Shown in pieces: positions 46,205 to 54,101 of a stretch of DNA of 64,000 nucleotides. The notes under the pieces were generated by a model that saw nothing but the letters and a program-made list of their open reading frames with translations, was not told the DNA's origin and searched no databases. The first letter of the stretch is position 1, and every line of letters starts with the position of its first letter. The translations under genes and the position numbers were made by a program. Source of the DNA: Mycobacterium malmoense (GTDB lineage Bacteria; Actinomycetota; Actinomycetes; Mycobacteriales; Mycobacteriaceae). The DNA lies in NCBI RefSeq assembly GCF_019645855.1, contig NZ_CP080999.1, forward strand, positions 1 to 64,000, in the 5' to 3' direction.

Positions 46205-46954
46205 TCAAAGCACTTGGGACAGGAACCGCCGGAGCCGCTCCGTCTTTGCGGCCTCGAATATCTGCTCCGGAGGCCCTGATTCCACCACTTTGCCGTGATC
46301 CATGAAAACAACGGTGTCCGATGCCGACCGCGCGAAGCCCATCTCGTGGGTGACGACCACCATGGTCATGCCACCCGCGCCGAGGTCGGCGATGAGTTGC
46401 AGAATTCCCTTGACCATTTCGGGATCCAGCGCCGAGGTCGCCTCGTCGAAGAACATCACCTGCGGGGCCATCGCCAGCGCACGGGCGATCGCGACCCGTT
46501 GTTGTTGGCCACCCGACAGCGTGCCGGGGCGGGCACCGGCCTTGTGCTTCAGGCCAACTCGGTCCAGCTGGGCCAGCGCCAACTCCCGGGCCGCGTCCGC
46601 GGGCAGGCGCCGCAACTTGCGCGGCGCCAGCGTGACGTTGTCCAGCACGCTGCGGTGCGGGAACAAATTGAAATGCTGGAACACCATGCCGATGCGCTGG
46701 CGGAGTTGGTCCGGGTTGTCGCGCAACACCGACCGGCCGTCGAGCAGGATGTCGCCGCTATCGGGCTCGTGCAATCGATTCAGGGTGCGCAGCAGCGTTG
46801 ACTTGCCCGAGCCGGACGGTCCGATCACGGCCACCGTGCTGCCCGCGGGGGCCTCGATGTCGACGCCACGCAGCACCGCCGTCCCACCGAGGGTCTGATG
46901 AATATCTTTGCCCGCCAACGAAACTGACCCGCGCCCCGCAATCCCGGCCGTCAC
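46205..46954 (-). CDS. Amino-acid ABC transporter ATP-binding protein (GlnQ-like)
   Basis: A 249-residue ATPase of the polar amino-acid import family. Walker A is GPSGSGKST (near residue 44), Q-loop FQHFNLF, signature LSGGQQQRVAIARAL, Walker B VMFFDEATSALDPEM, and H-loop VVVTHEMGFA, all intact. Length is typical. Its start overlaps the stop of the fused binding-protein/permease gene by ATGA, so the two make one importer for a polar amino acid, perhaps glutamine or glutamate; the substrate is inference. Confidence 0.92.
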   Translation of the reverse strand: MTAGIAGRGSVSLAGKDIHQTLGGTAVLRGVDIEAPAGSTVAVIGPSGSGKSTLLRTLNRLHEPDSGDILLDGRSVLRDNPDQLRQRIGMVFQHFNLFPHRSVLDNVTLAPRKLRRLPADAARELALAQLDRVGLKHKAGARPGTLSGGQQQRVAIARALAMAPQVMFFDEATSALDPEMVKGILQLIADLGAGGMTMVVVTHEMGFARSASDTVVFMDHGKVVESGPPEQIFEAAKTERLRRFLSQVL

Positions 46955-48756
46955 GTCATCTCCTGGCCGAACGTCGACGCGAGCCTCTCGGCACGCTCGT
47001 CGGGCTCAACGGCCGCGCGGCCGCGGCGAAGCCGGGCGTCGATGTAGTTCACCAAATGCGTTAACGGCACAGTCAATATCAGGTAGAAGACACCGGCGGC
47101 CACCAGCGGCGACAAGTTGCCGGTCTGCGCGTTGAGGTCTCGGCCCACCTGAAACAGCTCCCGCTGATGGGCGATCAAGCCCAGGAAGTACACCAGCGCG
47201 GAGGCCTTCAACAACGCGATGAACTGATTGACGAGCGCCGGCAGGACCCGGCGGACGCCCTGCGGGATCACCACCAGTCGCATCGCGGCCGGATAGCTGA
47301 ATCCGAGCGCACGCGAGGCCTCCAGCTGGCCGGGGTCCACGCTTTGTATTCCGGCGCGCAGAATTTCGCCGATGTAGGCCGCGGCCATCAATCCCAATGC
47401 CGCGATGCCCAGCGGGTAGGGATTGTTGTTGGTAAGCCCGCCCACCACCGGCCCGACGCCCAGCCCGATGATCAGGATGATCACCACTTCGGGAAGGCCA
47501 CGGAAAACATCGGTGTACACCCGCGCCGGCCAACGCAGCCAGCGCGACCGCGAGATCCCCGCGACCGCCAGCACCATGCCAAGCACCAAACCGATGACGC
47601 TCGCACTGCTGGTCAGGATCAACGTGTTGGGCAGCCCCGTGGTGAACAGCGTCGGGATGGCCTGCCGGTACATGTCCCAGTCGAAAAAGGAATCGCGCAA
47701 CTGGGCCAGAGTGGATTTCGGAGCGGCGGGCCCCGTCGGCTTGTGACGGTGCTTCGCGGCGATCGCGGCGAAGTCCGGCAGTTTCGGGGGAGCGGCGGCC
47801 CCGGAACCGGGTTTCCAACCCGGCAGCAAGGTCCGCGGCACCCACTCGGAGTACAGGTTTGCCCAGGTGCCGTCGGCGATGACCGCATCCAGCCCGGAGT
47901 TCAGTGCGTCGACCAGCGGCTGGTTGTCTTTCGCGACCGCAAAGGCCACGAAGTCACCCGGGCTGAAGGTGTTCGCGACGACCACCGCCGGATCACCCGG
48001 CCGCATCGCGTTGGCCGCCTGACCCGCCGGCGCCACCCACGCGTCGATCTGGCGGGCCTTGAGGCTGGCATACACGGTGGCGAAGTCGGGATACTTCACC
48101 GGTTGCAGGTGCAAACTCTCGACGACGTACGCCTCTTCGACGGTGCCCTGGACCACGCCGATGCGCTGGCCGCCGGAGAGGTCGCCGAAGTCGTGGATCG
48201 CCGAGCCCGGCGGCACCACCAGCGAGTAGTAACCGAAGTCGTAGCCGTTGGTGAACGCGACGGTGCGGCGCCGCGCGTCGGTGGCCTTCACCGATGCCGA
48301 GCCGACGTCGAAGCGCCGGGACGCCACCTGGGCGAGCAGGCCGGAGAAATCCGTGCCGACAAAGCGGACCTGCAGGCCCAGCTTGCCGGCGATGGCGCGC
48401 AACAGCTGGTTGTCGAACCCGCTGAACTGGCCGGTGGGATTGATGCAGGCGTTCGGCGGGGCGTCCGAGAGCGTGCCGACGGTCAAGATGCCCGGTGTGC
48501 CCAGTCCCAATGCGTCGACGTTCACCTCGCTCAGCGGCTCGACGGTGGGTGTGGTGTGCCCGTCGTCCTGGCCCACGGTCGGCGTCTCGGTCAGGCCTTT
48601 CGGCAGGACGGCCGCGCTGTCCAGACCGGCCGGCGCGCATTGGTTCCTGTCGGCCGTCGCCGGCGCGGCTAGCGCGACCGAGCACACCATCAGGATTGCC
48701 GCGGCCGCGGAAAGCAGCCTGGCGCCCCGGCTCTCGCACAAATTCATCACCGCCAC
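46951..48756 (-). CDS. Fused solute-binding protein and permease of a polar amino-acid ABC importer
   Basis: A 601-residue fusion. An N-terminal signal sequence (about residues 10-36) precedes a periplasmic binding domain (about 85-320; GFDNQLLRAIAGKLGLQVRFV, VASRRFDVGSASVKAT). After a linker comes the inner-membrane permease (about 365-590) with five or so helices and the EAA loop EASRALGFSYPAAMRLVVIPQGVRRVLPALV. Fused binding-permease subunits occur in Gram-positives and keep the binding domain tethered. The gene starts GTG-GCG-GTG-ATG; either the GTG at 48756 or the ATG at 48747 may be used. The M. tuberculosis block I recall lacks this importer between Rv0042c and Rv0043c, so it is a difference at this locus. 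Confidence 0.9.
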   Translation of the reverse strand: MAVMNLCESRGARLLSAAAAILMVCSVALAAPATADRNQCAPAGLDSAAVLPKGLTETPTVGQDDGHTTPTVEPLSEVNVDALGLGTPGILTVGTLSDAPPNACINPTGQFSGFDNQLLRAIAGKLGLQVRFVGTDFSGLLAQVASRRFDVGSASVKATDARRRTVAFTNGYDFGYYSLVVPPGSAIHDFGDLSGGQRIGVVQGTVEEAYVVESLHLQPVKYPDFATVYASLKARQIDAWVAPAGQAANAMRPGDPAVVVANTFSPGDFVAFAVAKDNQPLVDALNSGLDAVIADGTWANLYSEWVPRTLLPGWKPGSGAAAPPKLPDFAAIAAKHRHKPTGPAAPKSTLAQLRDSFFDWDMYRQAIPTLFTTGLPNTLILTSSASVIGLVLGMVLAVAGISRSRWLRWPARVYTDVFRGLPEVVIILIIGLGVGPVVGGLTNNNPYPLGIAALGLMAAAYIGEILRAGIQSVDPGQLEASRALGFSYPAAMRLVVIPQGVRRVLPALVNQFIALLKASALVYFLGLIAHQRELFQVGRDLNAQTGNLSPLVAAGVFYLILTVPLTHLVNYIDARLRRGRAAVEPDERAERLASTFGQEMT

Positions 48757-48786
48757 GGTATCGACCGGTGGCCCGTCGAGAGGCCG

Positions 48787-49503
48787 TCAGACCGCGTCGG
48801 CGCCGGCGAGCACCCGAAGAGGCTCGGCGACAACCTGATCAATGTCATTCGGCGCCGCGAATACCCTGCGCCGAACCAATTCGGCCAGCATGGTCTGGGC
48901 CATCAGACCGGACCGGCCGACGCACGCGGCCCGCGCGGCGTCGGGGTCACGCCGGTGTATGGCGGAGGTCTCGTCTTCGTAGAAGGGCAACATGTCGTCG
49001 CGGCCGCACTGGTAGGTCATCCAGAACACCCGGGGGATGAGGTTTTGCGAAGCGCGGATCGTGGCGTGCAGCCGCGGTCCCGCGTACTCGTCGTTGATCG
49101 TGTGCCGATATTCCCCGGCGATTTCGGAGAAGGCGCGTGGTTCCTTCGCGGAGCGCAACGATCGCATGAGCGCATCGAGTTGCCCCAGGATCCGCGGCGT
49201 GGGGTTGGCGGCCGCGCGCGCCGAGGCGATGCCGTTGAGCAGGCCGTCGAGCTCGTGGTGTTCGAGCACCGTGTCTTCGTCGAACCGCTCGACGAACGCG
49301 CCCCGGTGATAGCGGGTGGACACGATCCCGTCGTGTTCGAGCTGGACCAGCGCCTCCTGAATCGGGACGCGACTGACTCCCAGGCCGGCCGCGATCTCGT
49401 TGCGGTCGACGCGGTCACCGCTGCGCAGCTTCCCGGTCAGCACCAGGTTGAGGATGTGCGAAACAACCTCGTCCTTTTCCTTGACCCCGTATTTCTTTGG
49501 CAT
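48787..49503 (-). CDS. GntR/FadR-family transcriptional regulator (Rv0043c family)
   Basis: A 238-residue regulator with an N-terminal winged helix (LTGKLRSGDRVDRNEIAAGLGVSRVPIQEALVQLEHDGIV, split about residues 20-60). The C-terminal FCD-type ligand-binding helical domain follows (ELDGLLNGIASARAA, HHELDG, PFYEDETSAIHRRDPDAARAA), with His/Asp residues that can bind a metal and a carboxylate. I chose the ATG at 49503 (MPKKYGVKEKDEVV), the M. tuberculosis-like start. Ligand unknown; the oxidoreductase just upstream on the same strand is a plausible target. Confidence 0.88.
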   Translation of the reverse strand: MPKKYGVKEKDEVVSHILNLVLTGKLRSGDRVDRNEIAAGLGVSRVPIQEALVQLEHDGIVSTRYHRGAFVERFDEDTVLEHHELDGLLNGIASARAAANPTPRILGQLDALMRSLRSAKEPRAFSEIAGEYRHTINDEYAGPRLHATIRASQNLIPRVFWMTYQCGRDDMLPFYEDETSAIHRRDPDAARAACVGRSGLMAQTMLAELVRRRVFAAPNDIDQVVAEPLRVLAGADAV

Positions 49504-49547
49504 CCGTTTTCTGCGTCTCTTTTCCAAACCCGCCTTAGGCGCGCATG

Positions 49548-50327
49548 TTAACGGCGATCGCGCCACTTGCACAGGGTTTCGGCCGCGCTCAGGTCGTAAT
49601 CCGGACCGTCGCAGGCCACGGTCAGCAGGGTGACGCCGAGATCGACGAGTATTTCGGCGTTGGCGATCAGCTCGCCGCCGTTTTGAAGAGCGACCGAGTG
49701 TTCGATGCTCGCCGGGTCCTGGCCAACGGCGGCGCAGTGCCGGCCCAGGACGTCGGACTTCGCCGGGTACTCGCCGGCGGAGGTGAAGCTGTGCCAGATG
49801 TCGGCGTACTCGGCGACCAGCCGCAGGGTCTTGCGTTCACCGCCGCCGCCGATCAGGACCGGGATGTCGCGGGTCGGCGGCGGGTTTAGCTTGGCCAGCC
49901 GCGCCTTGATCCGGGGCAGCGCGGCCGCCAGGTCGTCGAGGCGGCTGCCGGCGGTGCCGAATTCGTAGCCGTATTCGTCGTAATCCTTTTGTTTCCAGCC
50001 GGAACCGATTCCCAGGACCAGCCGGCCGTCCGAGATGTGGTCGACGGTGCGGGCCATGTCGGCCAGCAGCTCCGGATTGCGGTAGGAGTTGCACGTCACC
50101 AGCGCGCCGATCTCGATACGCGACGTCTGCTCGGCCCAGGCACCAAGCATGGTCCAGCATTCGAAATGTGGGCCGTCGGGATCGCCGTAGAGCGGAAAGA
50201 AGTGGTCCCAGTTGAAGGCGATGTCGACGCCGATGTCCTCACAGCGCCGAACGGCGTCGCGCAGATTGCGATAGTGGGGGGCGTGCTGCGGCTGCAGCTG
50301 CACGCCGATACGAACGGGAAGGCTCAT
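49548..50327 (-). CDS. F420-dependent / luciferase-like monooxygenase family oxidoreductase (Rv0044c)
   Basis: A 259-residue TIM-barrel enzyme of the bacterial luciferase-like superfamily. FNWDHFFPLYGDPDGPHFE lies near residue 40, IEIGALVTCNSYRNPELLADMARTVDHISDGRLVLGIGSGWKQKDY (about 72-117) contains the typical F420-binding pattern, and a DIPVLIGGGGERKTLRLVAEYADIW stretch is at 160-185. In mycobacteria such proteins mostly use F420. Substrate is unknown. I chose the ATG at 50327 (MSLPVRIGVQLQP). It lies 16 nt downstream of the esterase gene on the same strand, so they probably share a transcript. Confidence 0.88.
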   Translation of the reverse strand: MSLPVRIGVQLQPQHAPHYRNLRDAVRRCEDIGVDIAFNWDHFFPLYGDPDGPHFECWTMLGAWAEQTSRIEIGALVTCNSYRNPELLADMARTVDHISDGRLVLGIGSGWKQKDYDEYGYEFGTAGSRLDDLAAALPRIKARLAKLNPPPTRDIPVLIGGGGERKTLRLVAEYADIWHSFTSAGEYPAKSDVLGRHCAAVGQDPASIEHSVALQNGGELIANAEILVDLGVTLLTVACDGPDYDLSAAETLCKWRDRR

Positions 50328-50343
50328 ATGACCCACCGTAGGC

Positions 50344-51258
50344 TCAGCGTTCGTCAAGCACCCCACGCAGGAGGGCGATCAGCGCGCGGGGTTGGTCGCT
50401 CTGCACGGAATGGCCCGAATTCTCGACGACGTGTGCCGTACGGAAATTGGTTGCGCGCCTGGCGAGTTCGGCCGCGTCCTCGTCGGTGACGAAGCCCGAC
50501 GAACCGCCGCGGACGAGCGTGATGGGCGCCGACAGCGCATCGACGTCGTCCCACAGGCCGGCGAAGTCGGGGAAGGTGCGGATCGCGTCGTAGCGCCATG
50601 TCCAGTTGCCGTTGTCGAGCCGACGGGAATTGTGGAACACGCCGCGCCGCAACGCCTTTACCTCGCGGTGCGGCGCCGCGGCGATGGTCAGGTCCAGCAT
50701 GGCCTGGAAGCTGGGGAACTCGCGCTCGCCGTGCATCAGCGCCACCGTGCCCTGCTGCTCGGCGGTCAGCTCGGCGTGCCGCTGCAGCGCCGACGGGGTG
50801 ACGTCGATCAGGACGAGTTCATTGACCACGTCGGGCGCCACCGCGGCCAGCCGGATCGCGGTCAGCCCGCCCAGCGACATGCCGACGACGAGGTCGGCGT
50901 TCGACGCATGCTCGCGCAGCACCGGCGCCAGGGCGGCGGCGTTGTGGTGTGGGGAGTAGTCTCCGTCGTCACGCCATGCCGAATGGCCGTGCCCGGGAAG
51001 GTCCACGGCCAGCGCCGGCTCACCGAGACCGACGATCACGGTGTCCCAGGTGTGCGCGTTCTGCCCGCCGCCGTGCAGGAAGATCACGCGGGGTTCGGGG
51101 CCGCCCCAGCGCAGCGCGCTGATCCTGCCCTCCGCCGTGTCCGCCTCGACCCGCTCGACGTCGGGCAGCGGGGTCGCAACGCCGGCCTGCTCGGCGTTCT
51201 CGGCCAGCAGGGAGAACTCAGACAATTCCGCCAGGCCGTCCTCAGACATGTCGGTCAC
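50344..51258 (-). CDS. Alpha/beta-fold hydrolase, esterase (Rv0045c family)
   Basis: A 304-residue hydrolase with oxyanion-hole HGGGQNAHTW, nucleophile elbow VVGMSLGGLTAIRL (Ser near residue 140), and the catalytic His in VVENSGHSVQSDQP close to the end. The M. tuberculosis counterpart is an esterase acting on short acyl esters. The start is either the GTG at 51258 or the ATG at 51249 (MSEDGLAELSEF); the second agrees better with the family. It lies downstream of ino1 on the same strand, separated by a hairpin and repeats at 51272-51357. Confidence 0.9.
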   Translation of the reverse strand: MTDMSEDGLAELSEFSLLAENAEQAGVATPLPDVERVEADTAEGRISALRWGGPEPRVIFLHGGGQNAHTWDTVIVGLGEPALAVDLPGHGHSAWRDDGDYSPHHNAAALAPVLREHASNADLVVGMSLGGLTAIRLAAVAPDVVNELVLIDVTPSALQRHAELTAEQQGTVALMHGEREFPSFQAMLDLTIAAAPHREVKALRRGVFHNSRRLDNGNWTWRYDAIRTFPDFAGLWDDVDALSAPITLVRGGSSGFVTDEDAAELARRATNFRTAHVVENSGHSVQSDQPRALIALLRGVLDER

Positions 51259-51271
51259 GATCTCCGACTCT

Positions 51272-51299
51272 ACGATCTACGCGTCACGATCTACGCGTC
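51272..51299. repeat. 14-bp tandem repeat
   Basis: ACGATCTACGCGTC occurs twice head to tail (51272-51285 and 51286-51299), just upstream of the esterase start. The following stretch also repeats GCGTCGAACGTCACGCTG at 51295-51312 and 51325-51342. The purpose is unknown; they may be regulatory sites or replication-slippage products. Confidence 0.8.
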
Positions 51300-51325
51300 G
51301 AACGTCACGCTGGCGTGCCGCCGGG

Positions 51326-51357
51326 CGTCGAACGTCACGCTGACGTGACGCTCGACG
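51326..51357 (-). terminator. Hairpin terminator after ino1
   Basis: CGTCGAACGTCAC (51326-51338) pairs with GTGACGCTCGACG (51345-51357): 13-bp stem with one mismatch and a 6-nt loop, 9 nt after the ino1 stop. No U-tract, as is usual in mycobacteria. Confidence 0.65.
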
Positions 51358-51366
51358 AAGGACAAA

Positions 51367-52473
51367 CTATGCGTCGCCGATGAACTCTTCGAGTTGGGTG
51401 CGCGCGATGTCGTCGGGCAGCTGCTTGGGCGGGCTCTTCATCAGGTACGCCGACGCGGGGACCACCGGTCCGCCGATGCCGCGATCCTTGGCGATCTTGG
51501 CCGCGCGCACCGCGTCGATGATGACGCCCGCCGAGTTCGGCGAGTCCCACACCTCGAGCTTGTATTCCAGGTTCAGCGGCACGTCGCCGAAGGCGCGGCC
51601 CTCCAGGCGCACGTAGGCCCACTTGCGGTCGTCGAGCCAGCCGACGTGGTCGGACGGACCGATGTGCACGTCCTTGGTCTTGAACTCGCGCTGCAGGTTG
51701 GACGTGACCGCCTGGGTCTTCGAGATCTTCTTGGACTCCAGCCGCTCGCGCTCGAGCATGTTGAGGAAGTCCATGTTGCCGCCGACGTTGAGCTGCATGG
51801 TGCGGTCCAGCTGCACGCCGCGGTCCTCGAACAGCTTGGCCATCACCCGGTGGGTGATGGTCGCGCCGACCTGGCTCTTGATGTCGTCCCCGATGATCGG
51901 CACACCGGCGTCGGCGAATTTCTTGGCCCACACCGGGTCGGAGGCGATGAACACCGGCAGCGCGTTCACGAATGCCACGCCGGCGTCGATAGCGCACTGG
52001 GCGTAGAACTTGTCGGCCTCTTCGGAGCCCACCGGCAGATAGGACACCAGCACGTCGACTTTCGCGTCGCGCAGCACCTGCACCACGTCGACGGGCTCCG
52101 CGTCGGACAGCTCGATGGTGTCGGCGTAGTACTTGCCGATGCCGTCCAGCGTCGGGCCACGTTGCACCGTCACGTTGGTGGGAGGCACGTCGGCGATCTT
52201 GATGGTGTTGTTCTCCGAGGCGAAGATCGCCTCCGACAGGTCGAAGCCGACCTTCTTGGCGTCCACGTCGAAGGCCGCCACGAACTTGACGTCGCGAACG
52301 TGGTACGGGCCGAACCGCACGTGCATGAGGCCCGGCACCGTCGACGTTTCGTCGGCGTTCTGGTAGTACTCGACGCCCTGAACCAGCGAGGACGCGCAGT
52401 TCCCGACGCCGACGATGGCGACTCGTACCTCCGTCGACGCCTGTGGCGCCCCTAACGGGTTGTGCTCACTCAT
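51367..52473 (-). CDS. ino1: Inositol-1-phosphate synthase
   Basis: NAD-dependent myo-inositol-3-phosphate synthase, which turns glucose-6-phosphate into inositol phosphate for phosphatidylinositol, PIMs and mycothiol. The 368-residue product has the NAD-binding VAIVGVGNCASSLVQGVEYY (about residues 18-37), the GDDIKSQVGATITHR and NVGGNMDFLNM motifs with catalytic-region Lys and Asn, and SDHVGWLDDRKWAYVRLEGR (about 268-287). I chose the ATG at 52473 (MSEHNPLGAPQ), preceded by AGGAGA. It follows the padR-type gene on the same strand after 58 nt, so that regulator is probably cotranscribed with it. Confidence 0.96.
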   Translation of the reverse strand: MSEHNPLGAPQASTEVRVAIVGVGNCASSLVQGVEYYQNADETSTVPGLMHVRFGPYHVRDVKFVAAFDVDAKKVGFDLSEAIFASENNTIKIADVPPTNVTVQRGPTLDGIGKYYADTIELSDAEPVDVVQVLRDAKVDVLVSYLPVGSEEADKFYAQCAIDAGVAFVNALPVFIASDPVWAKKFADAGVPIIGDDIKSQVGATITHRVMAKLFEDRGVQLDRTMQLNVGGNMDFLNMLERERLESKKISKTQAVTSNLQREFKTKDVHIGPSDHVGWLDDRKWAYVRLEGRAFGDVPLNLEYKLEVWDSPNSAGVIIDAVRAAKIAKDRGIGGPVVPASAYLMKSPPKQLPDDIARTQLEEFIGDA

Positions 52474-52531
52474 AGGGCGTTCTCCTAACTTCATAACCGT
52501 GTGCTTCGGGTGATTGTTTGATGCAGGGGTT

Positions 52532-53074
52532 TTACGTCTGTTCGGAAAGGCCTGGTGCTGCCCGCTCCGCGGCGATGAGCTCGTTGAGCCACTTGACTTC
52601 ACGCTCGCTGGACTCGAGCCCCAGTTGATGCAGCTGCCGGGTGTAGCGGTCGAACGAGCTGCTGGCCCGCGCCACCGCCTCACGCAGGCCCTCGCGGCGT
52701 TCCTCGACCTGACGGCGGCGGCCTTCCAGGATCCGCATCCGCGCTTCCGCCGGAGTGCGGTTGAAGAACGCCAGGTGTACCCCGAAGCCGTCGTCGGTGT
52801 AGTTGTGCGGACCGGTGTCGGCCACCAGCTCACCGAAGCGCCGACGGCCGGCGTCCGTCAGTTGGTAGACCCGACGTGCCCGCCGGACCGGAGTACCGGC
52901 CGGAGCCGCGTTCTCGGCGATTAACCCGTCGGCCTGCATGCGCCGGAGCGCCGGGTAGAGCGAACCGTACGAAAACGCCCGGAACGCGCCGAGGAGGCCG
53001 GTCAGCCGCTTGCGCAACTCATAGCCATGCATAGGCGATTCGATCAGGAGACCCAGGATGGCAAGCTCCAGCAT
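52532..53074 (-). CDS. PadR-family transcriptional regulator (Rv0047c)
   Basis: A 180-residue PadR protein: N-terminal winged helix MLELAILGLLIESPMHGYEL (residues 1-20), FSYGSLYPALRRMQADGLI, followed by the YQLTDAGRRRFGELVADTG wing and a C-terminal coiled-coil region (about 110-165) used for dimerisation. Near-perfect ribosome-binding site AAGGAGGTGA before the ATG. It probably controls ino1 in the same leftward unit (inference from position). Length equals M. tuberculosis Rv0047c. Confidence 0.92.
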   Translation of the reverse strand: MLELAILGLLIESPMHGYELRKRLTGLLGAFRAFSYGSLYPALRRMQADGLIAENAAPAGTPVRRARRVYQLTDAGRRRFGELVADTGPHNYTDDGFGVHLAFFNRTPAEARMRILEGRRRQVEERREGLREAVARASSSFDRYTRQLHQLGLESSEREVKWLNELIAAERAAPGLSEQT

Positions 53075-53684
53075 CGACTCACCTCCTTATTGCATGGTCA
53101 GTTACGACGATCCGACGCCTCGGGCGATCGTATCGCTTCGATATATTTGTCACAACATTGCCTGTCGTGGGTTGGCTGTTGGCCGCGTCAAAATATGTTG
53201 AGTTACGGCCCGCGGATAGGGTCTCCTACGTGGGCAAATCCAGCTTTTTGATCCCGGGCGTCGGCCGGCTCAATGATCGGGTGCGCGGTTTCCGGGCGCC
53301 GTGCATCACTGTGCTGGCTGCTGATGGTGCCTGTCCTGGCTTGGCCGGTGGTTTTGGTGACCCGCGCCAGCCGGATAGCGCTCGACCACGTCCATGACAC
53401 CGACGGCGGGACGCAATCGCTTCTCTGCGAGGTTTCGGTGGCTCGCCGCGGGCTTCAGTTCATGCGGGTTGCGTAGTTGGCCCGGTGGCGTCGGTCGGCA
53501 ATGTCGAGCGCATGCCGCCGCGAGCGCTCAGCTTCGGTTCCAGCCGCCGGCCATCTCACCGCGGGATGCTCGAAGAAGCCGGGTCGAGCGTGGCGCAGAA
53601 TGCGGCGGCCGACCACCGCGGCTCGGCCCGGCAACCGCCTCGGTTGCGTGTCGGTGGTGCGCATGGCCACGTACTCTGGTGATC
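53075..53684. other. 610-bp gap without a supported gene
   Basis: This gap lies between the divergent padR-type gene and the DUF5318 gene. In M. tuberculosis a membrane protein gene (Rv0048c) sits here as I recall; nothing like it can be read. The plus frame near 53300-53360 encodes a hydrophobic CWLLMVPVLAWPVVLV stretch, which could be a scrap of a membrane anchor, but flanking frames are broken. The padR promoter must lie near 53080-53160. Confidence 0.6.
53672..53677 (+). promoter_or_regulatory. -10 element for a leaderless DUF5318 gene
   Basis: TACTCT (TANNNT) ends 8 nt before the GTG at 53685 and no ribosome-binding site precedes that GTG. This again suggests a leaderless message starting at or one base before the start codon. 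Confidence 0.45.
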
Positions 53685-54101
53685 GTGCGACTGCAGCGAC
53701 AGGTGGTGGACTACGCGCTCCGGCGGCGCTCACTGCTGGCCGAGGTGTACTCGGGCCGCACCGGGGTGTCCGACGTGTGCGACGCCAACCCCTATTTGCT
53801 GCGCGCGGCGAAGTTTCACGGCAAACCGAGCCAGGTGATGTGCCCGATCTGTCGGAAGGAGCCGCTCACCCTCGTGTCGTGGGTGTTCGGCGATCACCTG
53901 GGCGCGGTATCGGGCTCGGCACGCACCGCCGAAGAGCTGGTGTTGTTGGCGATCCGTTACGAGGAATTCTCGGTCCACGTCGTGGAGGTGTGTCGGACCT
54001 GCAGCTGGAATCACCTGGTGAAGTCGTATGTGATGGGTGCGGCACGCCCGCCCAAGGGCACGCGGACGGCGCGCAACGGCGCACGCACGGCCATTGAATA
54101 A
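53685..54101 (+). CDS. DUF5318 zinc-ribbon-like protein (Rv0049)
   Basis: A 138-residue protein strongly conserved in mycobacteria: MRLQRQVVDYALRRRSLLAE, DANPYLLRAAKFHGKPS, then two Cys pairs CPIC (residues 49-52) and CRTC (about 104-107) that form a likely zinc ribbon, and SWNHLVKSYVMG. It has been placed next to ponA1 in all the mycobacteria I recall. Function unknown; DNA, RNA or protein binding is possible. An alternative GTG lies 6 nt upstream (53679). Its stop overlaps the ponA1 start. Confidence 0.88.
   Translation: MRLQRQVVDYALRRRSLLAEVYSGRTGVSDVCDANPYLLRAAKFHGKPSQVMCPICRKEPLTLVSWVFGDHLGAVSGSARTAEELVLLAIRYEEFSVHVVEVCRTCSWNHLVKSYVMGAARPPKGTRTARNGARTAIE

Noticed and set aside
47167..48672. 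501-codon frame antisense to the fused transporter gene
   Set aside because: Shadow frame; no motif.
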